A DNA stretch of 64,000 nt from Bolinopsis microptera (lineage: Eukaryota; Ctenophora; Tentaculata; Lobata; Bolinopsidae), in assembly GCF_026151205.1 (NCBI RefSeq), contig NC_087084.1:8676894-8740893 (forward strand), read 5' to 3'. This document shows, in pieces, positions 58,401-64,000 of the stretch. Numbering within the stretch: position 1 is the stretch's first letter; every line of letters begins with the position of its first letter. The notes beneath the pieces are model-generated. The model was not told the DNA's origin and did not search any database. It worked only from the letters and a program-made list of their open reading frames with translations. A program made the position numbers and the translations under genes.

Positions 58401-60635
58401 CAATGCGTGTGTAACTGTGTTTGGTGATAAACAACATGATACCAACCACTATCAAACCACCAAAACAAATACCATGATGTTTAGTATAATGGTTGTTACT
58501 ATCCGATATGGGTATTATGTAGTACTCATTACCCAACATGGGTGAGTATTTTCAGTACTTGTATAAAAGAGAGTGTGCTATGGGTTAACTGTGCTGTTTT
58601 ACCCAACAGTATGACATGTTATCTTTGCACCTTACGCCCTTTGCAATCATTGCGCAGTGCGCACGCGTCTTGCAATCATTGCGCAGTGCGCACGCGTCTT
58701 GCAATCATTGCGCACGCGTCTTGCAATCATTGCGCAGTGCGCACGCATCTTGCAATCATTGCGCAGTGCGCACGCGTCTTGCAATCATTGCGCATTGTGC
58801 ACACGTCTTGCAATCATTGCGCAGTGCGCACGCATCTTGCAATCATTGCGCAGTGCGCACACGTCTTGCAATCATTGCGCAATGCGCACACGTCTTGCAA
58901 TCATTGCGCAATGCGCACACGTCTTGCAATCATTGCGCAGTGCGCACGCATTTTGCGGCGTTCGTGTTCATTGCGTGTTGTGATAAAAGTAGGGCACAGC
59001 TGTTATGTGGAACGAGTGGGACGAGGATAACAAGCAAATAACACACTTCAAACCATGCTTGTACCTGTCACACTTCCTTCATGCATTCCAACTTAAACCC
59101 ATTCGGATACCATTTACAAAATCACACTTTTCAACTTCCAAAATGATAAAAATGAAAAATAAACATGCTGACTCTCAGTAAAAATGATTAAAATCACTCG
59201 TTCACAACACACTGTACTACAAAATATGCCATTCTAAAACACGCCGTAAGATTAACCACCCTCAAATCACACTCTTGCAGACTCACAGACTCATACAAGC
59301 TGACAGACCATCTCCACGTGGCTTTATCCACTACACTACACGTTTCAGTCGGAACCCCTGGTTCTAAACATTCTTCAAATTGTACGGTCGGCATACTTTT
59401 AGTATCGGTAGCAAACCTCACTCCTGGCCCTCCTGAGAGCTGAAATTTGGGTTTGTGACTGATTTACTGTGGGAATAAATGACCATTTATGGTCAAATTT
59501 AACATTTTTGTATGGATTTTACAAAATACCTTGGAAGAGATATCGTCAGTTTGTTTGTCTGTCTGTTTGTCTGTTTGTACATCAGTTTGTTTGTCACTTT
59601 GTTTGTCAGCTTGTTTGTCAACTTGTTCGTCACTTTGTGATGGGTTTTTGGGAGGGTCGTCGTCAAAAAGCGACAAAGCTGACGAAAGCGGATTCCGAAA
59701 CATTCAACTACTTGTATAAGCATTTAAATCAAATGTTACATATTATTAAACTTTAATTGGCACAAATTATATTACCAAAAAACGAGCAATGAAATAGTTA
59801 TAATAAATTAAGCAAATATATATTTTTAAAGCTCAAATCACCTTCTATATCGAGGACCCAAACCTGAAATCTTTAGCAGCGAGCAAACGGTCCAAATGAT
59901 CAGCAGTAGCTAGCAACAACAACTCTTGTTTTACCTTACAGAAACCAACGTACATAAGGGAACTCTTCTACAATGTACAAATTACATAATATCAACAACT
60001 TTGCCTGTCAGCGCTTGAACAGTTGAACGTTAAGTCTGCCTTGTTCAATTGAGCTTGAATCAACACTACAATTGTACTTGTACTTGTACATCACTAAAAT
60101 CTAAATTTAGCAACAAGCTGTAACGCCAGCAGATCACGTGGCAGATCACGTGACTATCAGCAGATCACATGACTATCAGCAGATCACGTGACAGATCACG
60201 TGACTATCAGCAGATCACGTGACAGATCACGTGACTATCAACAGATCACGTGACTATCAGTAGATCACGTGACTATCAGCAGATCACGTGACTTACTCCG
60301 TCTAACTCAGGACCTTCAACACTGGTTATCGGCTCCACAATATCAACCTCTAAATCCCGTCCTTCATCCGGGACCGGCTCCTCCGCAGAATTCGTACTGT
60401 CACTGTTACCATCGGATATGTTCTTCACGTGACGAACATTCTTATCGTTCTCAACATTCCTGTGGAGGGAATCCTGGGAACTGTCTCCGGGAACAGGATC
60501 AGTGTTGAAATCGGAGGAGAATCCTTGGTCTGGAGACTGTTCCTCTTCATCAGATATTTCATTTTCGTTTTCTTCCTCTTCTTCTGACGATAACTCGGCA
60601 GCCTTGTTTTCTATTACTTCATTGTCATCTGCCAT
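46457..60635 (-). CDS. Transmembrane channel-like (TMC) protein, 22 coding exons, about 1005 aa
   Basis: Exons 5' to 3': 60635-60297, 58044-57991, 56465-56259, 56107-55995, 55725-55581, 55078-54929, 54377-54312, 54188-54017, 53804-53552, 53415-53327, 53174-53039, 52766-52658, 52389-52221, 51868-51715, 51393-51311, 51060-50957, 50115-49962, 49746-49615, 49352-49288, 49106-48958, 48431-48339, 46537-46457. All have GT-AG borders (one disrupted, see findings). Family marks: GNLGSGVSTYFRVLRWLL at TM1, LTGTGWMEKTPLYIGWY, CWENFIGTELYRL (TMC signature), SCGPF, YSLSAAR; nine or ten membrane segments. N-terminus very acidic (1-113), C-terminus basic. TMCs are subunits of mechanotransduction channels in the plasma membrane. 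Summed exons are one base short of 1006 codons. Another exon near 59520-59700 is possible. AATAAA (minus) lies at 46265-46260. Confidence 0.9.
47151..47988. mobile_element. TTAA-flanked non-autonomous element (838 bp)
   Basis: GGCCACAGGGGGGG(G)TC and its complement form the ends, each next to TTAA (47147-47150 and 47989-47992), the target used by piggyBac-type elements. The interior has no transposase but several nested inverted repeats (GAGGTTAACCA, GTTATGTAACGAT). It sits in the last intron of the TMC gene. Confidence 0.75.
48558..48597. mobile_element. Solo MITE end (GGGTCGTTCAC family)
   Basis: About 40 bp match the end of the MITE at 46076 in inverse orientation, including ATTGTTCAAAAAGTGATTAC. 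The other end is not seen, so this is a remnant in a TMC intron. Confidence 0.6.
49608..49621 (-). other. 7-bp tandem duplication at a TMC splice donor
   Basis: CTACTCG occurs twice in a row. On the coding strand the exon would end at AG (49615) and join in frame to the CGPF exon. The extra CGAGTAG unit lies between that point and the GT, adding an in-frame TAG at 49610-49608. See findings. Confidence 0.7.
52838..52995. repeat. Intronic tandem repeat, three units of about 55 bp
   Basis: Three units carry CTCTGGACAGCTCAGGACTC and TTTAAGGGTGAAACAGTTGG. They lie in the TMC intron between exons 52766 and 53039. Confidence 0.9.
54017..54188 (-). CDS. TMC exon for the acidic, Cys-containing first extracellular loop
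   Basis: It encodes about 57 residues from IKYRESGCKPDD to FTEGKLDC, rich in Asp/Glu/Lys with three Cys. It lies between the exon for TPLYIGWY (54377-54312) and the exon for TM2 (53415-53327), where other TMCs have only a short link. With the next exon (53804-53552, nine more Cys) it makes an extra ectodomain of about 140 residues. Confidence 0.8.
55236..55574. repeat. 27-bp intronic minisatellite
   Basis: About 12 units of AATGAAAGTGTAGGTCATGATAAAGGT directly follow the exon at 55581-55725 in the TMC intron. Because 27 is a multiple of 3, long ORFs appear on both strands; they are not genes. Confidence 0.95.
56466..57990. other. TMC intron, nothing else seen
   Basis: AT-rich intron between the exons at 56465 and 57991. 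A short direct repeat (AATCGAAATATAATTAGTGGTTACTTTTA type) lies at about 57435-57500. Confidence 0.5.
58211..58257. repeat. 10/11-bp tandem repeat (CTTGCTATAT)n
   Basis: Four units, the last with an ATG variant, in a TMC intron. Confidence 0.85.
58635..58955. repeat. 29-bp minisatellite with CpG-rich palindromes
   Basis: About 11 units of TTGCAATCATTGCGCAGTGCGCACGCGTC-type sequence (one shortened unit near 58705). Each contains GCGCAGTGCGC, self-complementary around the centre. It lies in a TMC intron and is much richer in CpG than its surroundings. Confidence 0.95.
59525..59700 (-). CDS. Possible extra TMC N-terminal exon (DKQTDKQ repeats)
   Basis: On the minus strand a frame with repeated (T/S)DKQ units runs to ISSK and a GTATTT donor in phase 0, which would fit the next exon. 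A compatible acceptor was not found: the only AG (CGTCAG) enters in a different phase. It may be an exon with an unseen partner or a simple TTTGTCTG repeat. Confidence 0.3.
60126..60295. repeat. 19-bp E-box tandem array (GCAGATCACGTGACTATCA)n
   Basis: About nine units, alternating long and short, each with CACGTG (one CACATG). The array abuts the donor of TMC exon 1 (60297), so it is in intron 1 and well placed to be a regulatory site for bHLH-type factors, which is inference. Confidence 0.92.
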
Positions 60636-60822
60636 TAGTTTTTCTGCATCTAAATATCTCAGATGATCTCAGAACAGGAAAAATAAAAAAGTTTATATTT
60701 ACTTTTAGGGTATTAGAAATGATTCTCAGCTGCCTTAGTTTGAGTTATGTCATGAATTACAAAATTCAAAACGAACATAGCTAGTAATAATTGCTATTAC
60801 TATACATAACACTATAACATAT

Positions 60823-60882
60823 TGATAGTTGGATAATATCAATATGTTCCGGTTCTTCCAACAGGATATTATCCAACTATCA
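60823..60882. repeat. Perfect 18-bp stem hairpin upstream of TMC exon 1
   Basis: TGATAGTTGGATAATATC (60823-60840) and its exact complement (60865-60882) are separated by 24 bases. It lies about 200 bp before the TMC start codon. Confidence 0.85.
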
Positions 60883-60889
60883 GTATTTC

Positions 60890-63530
60890 AATCATGAGAC
60901 TAATAAACATCAAACTACTCCATCATTTTAACTATAACACATACATAACTGATAAGCGATCTTGTGCATTGTGCGGGAGCATTTTCAAAACAGTAAAGAG
61001 CAAACTTTTATCGCCCAAAAGTATTAAATTTAAAACATTGAAATAATCTGATCCAACCAGACGAATCTCACGAAACCAAAAAATATTGCGAAATGAAAGA
61101 AATTCAAAACGTGGTTCGAACAGCAACCAACTAGATCCAGAATAGGATAGTGAATCAAGTCGAGTCCAAACGTAAACAATCATCCCATAAAAGGAGTGAA
61201 CAAGTAAAAGAAAAAGGTGGTATTACCGACGACGGTGAAGAGAACATAAACATTGTCATTGTAATGTATCTATCTTCCCTGAGTCACGGGTGAGGGGCAT
61301 TGTACCACTGTTCCAGTGCTGGCTTCACCTTTATGTGCCCACACGTGACCTCGCAAGTGACACCTTGTTTTGTGAACGTGACACGATGTCGAAAGTTCGG
61401 AAGGAAAACTTGGTATGTACCATTTAGATATAGAGATTAGTATGATGGTCCATTGCGAATTGTTGCAATGTGAGACAACTGAGACAATTTATCAATACGT
61501 TTCATGTCGAATAATTACGTCCTCCACGGTGATTGTTACTTCTAACTCTGTTTAGTATGCTACATTCGTTGTGCCACTTCGTAAGAATTCTCTTATATAC
61601 GTCTTATTTAATTTAGTTGAGCAATTTCTGGAAAAAGAAAGTCGAAGCACTACAAAATGGGGACAAACATTGCGCTTTTCTTGTAATGATTTACTGATTT
61701 AGGCGATAAAGTTTGGACTTCTCTTCGTCTGCTTGATTTTCAGACTATAAATCTGGCAAATGTTTATGTGTTATAAAAATTTCTGTGATTTGTAAAAGAG
61801 CACCAGGCTTTAACTTCAATTTCGCAACATTACCAATCTGAACCAGGGACAAAAGAAAATCGCGATTATTTTGGCCAAAAATCGCGATACCGCGACAAGC
61901 CAAACAGGCGACATTAGACGACATATAACATTTTTCGCAAAAAATGGGGAAATTCGCGATTCCGTACATGCCGCGATTTCCTTTTGTCCCTGATCTGAAC
62001 TTGATTACATTAATGAACTTTTAAAATTACCTTGATTACATTAATGAACTTATATAGATCCTGTTTCGAATATGTTACTAAAAAACCAGGGCCATGTTTT
62101 TTAGCAGGTACTTAGAAATTAACGAATGTCATATTCTTAACTTAGTATAATATCTTATTATGTAATGTAAAGTAAAAAGGTACGAGAATATTTGTTGGAA
62201 AACATGACGTGCTTATCTATAAAAACCCATTTTGATTTTTAAAATTTAAAATGCCGTACTGCATATTATAAGTAAATTTATAAAAAACAAAGTCACATCA
62301 GACACACCAGTCACGGAAGAGCGATTATCAGATAACCAATCAGGTGCAGAACGTATTAAAGTTAACATGAGTCACAGTGACTGCACCAGCAGATGGTCTC
62401 CCACTCATGATTAGTGTAAGATGGTACACATTCATTATACAGTTCGTTGTGATAACCGAGAACTTCTGATTTAAACAGGACCTGTCGGCTTTCTCTCGAC
62501 ATTATTATAGAACTCGCTTTCAAAGTTTGTAATTTTCTCACTGACATCATCCCGAAAGCCAAAACTTAAGCCCTCAAGATCGTTTATGATCACCCAAGTG
62601 CAACATGAAGCAACCTTATACACATAATGTGACCATTGGTGACCAAATGGTGCCAGTCAGACACAGTTTGACGTCATGATTTCAAGCTATTTCCGATTGA
62701 GAACTCGAATCTCGAAAGTGGCAGTTGAAACTTGATCAGATCGTTACAGAAGGTTACAGCGTAATAAATTATTTATAAAGGCGTGTGGTTACCATGTTTT
62801 GGGGATGAAGATTATGAGAAATATTTCGACAAAATGAATTCAATACTTGAGTAGAGAATTCATCTAATCACACTATTTTTCCATTATTTGGATTATAAGT
62901 TACATTTATTAGATACTCTGTATGTTATTTATTTTACTTAAAGGAAAAGATAAGCTTATCTGAATTTAGGAATACTTTCACGCTGCCAATTTTTTACTCA
63001 ATCGGCGGCGGCGTGACCAAATTTCGTGGCGACATTAAACGGTGGCATCCAACAGCTATAGTTCTCATGGAAGATATTTTATATTATTATTGCTACAGGA
63101 CTAGTCAATTTGAGTCACAAAGCCCAAAGGTAGTCACTTTTCTGACCTAAATTGTACACATCTTCCACTTAAACTGCATAGGACTGTAGTTTGTATAAAA
63201 GTAGAAGTTTTAAGAACTGAACTAAACAACCATTTCCTGATCTACAGTGGTTCCACGAATTAAAACAATAGAAAATGTGTAAGAACTTAGTGTCTGTTAC
63301 TTAACTCCCATATTGTAATCTTTATCTAACGGTACAGAAAGAACAACAAGTGAGTTTTAGGCATGTTAACAACTGTACAAAGATAAAAAGAGGAGGTAGT
63401 ATTACACTAATTGCATTTCAGTATTACACTAATTGCATACGTTGCTCTTTTCTTACTCTCTTATCTTAGTGCTTATCTCTGTTGATTGTAACGTGCAGCT
63501 ACAGTGGTTTGTGTATCACCGTGTTACACG
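60890..63530. other. Intergenic; possible TMC 5' non-coding exon
   Basis: On the minus strand CACCGTCGTCG followed by GTAATACC (about 61226) could be the donor of a 5' UTR exon of TMC. Otherwise no gene; the MITE at 61844 is listed separately. Confidence 0.4.
61844..61992. mobile_element. 149-bp hAT-like MITE
   Basis: Ends CAGGGACAAAAG(A/G)AAATCGCG are inverted, and ATCTGAAC is duplicated on both sides (61836-61843, 61993-62000). The interior repeats ATCGCGAT. An 8-bp duplication and CAGGG end fit hAT. Confidence 0.88.
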
Positions 63531-63533
63531 ACC

Positions 63534-64000
63534 ATGACCATCCCGCCCAGCGAGTATGGTGAAAAGGAGATCAACATGTTAAGGGGTGACTCAGTTGAAC
63601 TTCTCAGCAAGGCTATGTACGAGATGGAGATCACAGCAATGAAGCAACTATCCCCTTCGTGCGTGAAGAAGATGACCAAGAACACTGCGTGTGACTTGTT
63701 GCACGATGCATTAAGATATTTAGAGGAGTTCACTGGTGTCGTATCCACGGACTACAAGATGGCCTCAAACTCAGTTAAACATCTTATGTTCGAGACACAG
63801 GAGACCATCATTAAGCTGCAGTCAGAACTACTAGCCTGCAAAAATGAACAGTTGGAATCGTTGCAGACGTCAGTTAAATCGTCAGTCGGAGAGTCTGTCA
63901 AGGCTGAATTCAAATCCTTCAGCTCGGTATTACAGGCGAATTGTCCAGAATCTCAGAAGCCTGTCAGTTCTGAAATGATCAAGAAAGCTGTGAAAACTGT
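63534..64000 (+). CDS. Coiled-coil ORF running off the window, probable LINE ORF1
   Basis: ATG 63534 opens a frame with no stop to the window end (155 full codons). It begins MTIPPSEYGEKE. It is rich in Lys/Glu/Ser and has a helical heptad-like stretch (about residues 85-130: LMFETQETIIKLQSELL, then SVKSSVGESVKAEFKSF), then SEMIKKAVKTV. A coiled coil followed by such a basic stretch is what ORF1 proteins of L1/Tx1-type LINEs show in invertebrates. No RNA-recognition motif is yet visible because the window ends. A host gene cannot be excluded. Confidence 0.5.
   Translation, partial: MTIPPSEYGEKEINMLRGDSVELLSKAMYEMEITAMKQLSPSCVKKMTKNTACDLLHDALRYLEEFTGVVSTDYKMASNSVKHLMFETQETIIKLQSELLACKNEQLESLQTSVKSSVGESVKAEFKSFSSVLQANCPESQKPVSSEMIKKAVKT

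Noticed and set aside
58542-59041. Three overlapping ORFs of 108-162 codons
   Set aside because: They are translations of a 29-bp stop-free tandem repeat in an intron; identical peptides cycle through the frames.

Overview
The window is nuclear DNA of an animal. It is AT-rich, its genes are split by short GT-AG introns, and more than half of it is repeats and mobile elements. The families present (Sushi/TSP1 membrane protein, matrix metalloproteinase, TMC channel-like protein, tandem CCCH protein) are metazoan. The retroelement mix (a PHD-finger R2-like reverse transcriptase, Ty1/copia, LINE fragments, many hairpin MITEs) would fit an early-branching animal such as a cnidarian. The species cannot be fixed from sequence alone.

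Layout: 1-2553 (+) is the 3' part of a type-I membrane protein gene with a Sushi exon, two tandemly duplicated TSP1 exons and a TM/proline-rich tail exon. 3.1-10.3 kb holds MITEs, foldback hairpins, a 10-bp minisatellite that flips strand, and a long-TIR foldback element. 10785-11988 (+) is a two-exon secreted matrix metalloproteinase without a hemopexin domain. 12-25 kb has no convincing gene: ACCGGG arrays, other minisatellites, E-box (CACGTG) clusters and a LINE scrap. 25.4-26.9 kb carries two LINE 3' fragments (-). 26995-36618 (+) is an R2-like retrotransposon ORF (PHD finger, reverse transcriptase, CCHC, restriction-like endonuclease). A 6.3-kb copia element (28878-35175, coding on -) cuts this ORF in two, with 301-bp LTRs and a 5-bp target duplication.

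38440-44837 (+) is a six-coding-exon gene for a 447-residue protein with two C-terminal CCCH zinc fingers; its largest intron holds a doubled tRNA-derived SINE. 46457-60635 (-) is a transmembrane channel-like (TMC) gene, assembled here from 22 coding exons. Its exon lengths sum to a clean frame only after allowing one missing base and excluding a 7-bp duplication that creates a stop. The TMC carries an unusual cysteine-rich insertion in its first extracellular loop. From 63534 a coiled-coil ORF, probably ORF1 of another LINE, runs off the right edge.

The four host genes show no operon-like or pathway link. The main biology is (1) nested young retrotransposons, (2) a PHD-bearing, RLE-type retroelement and (3) a structurally divergent TMC. 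All calls rest on reading translations and motifs by eye; no database search was run.
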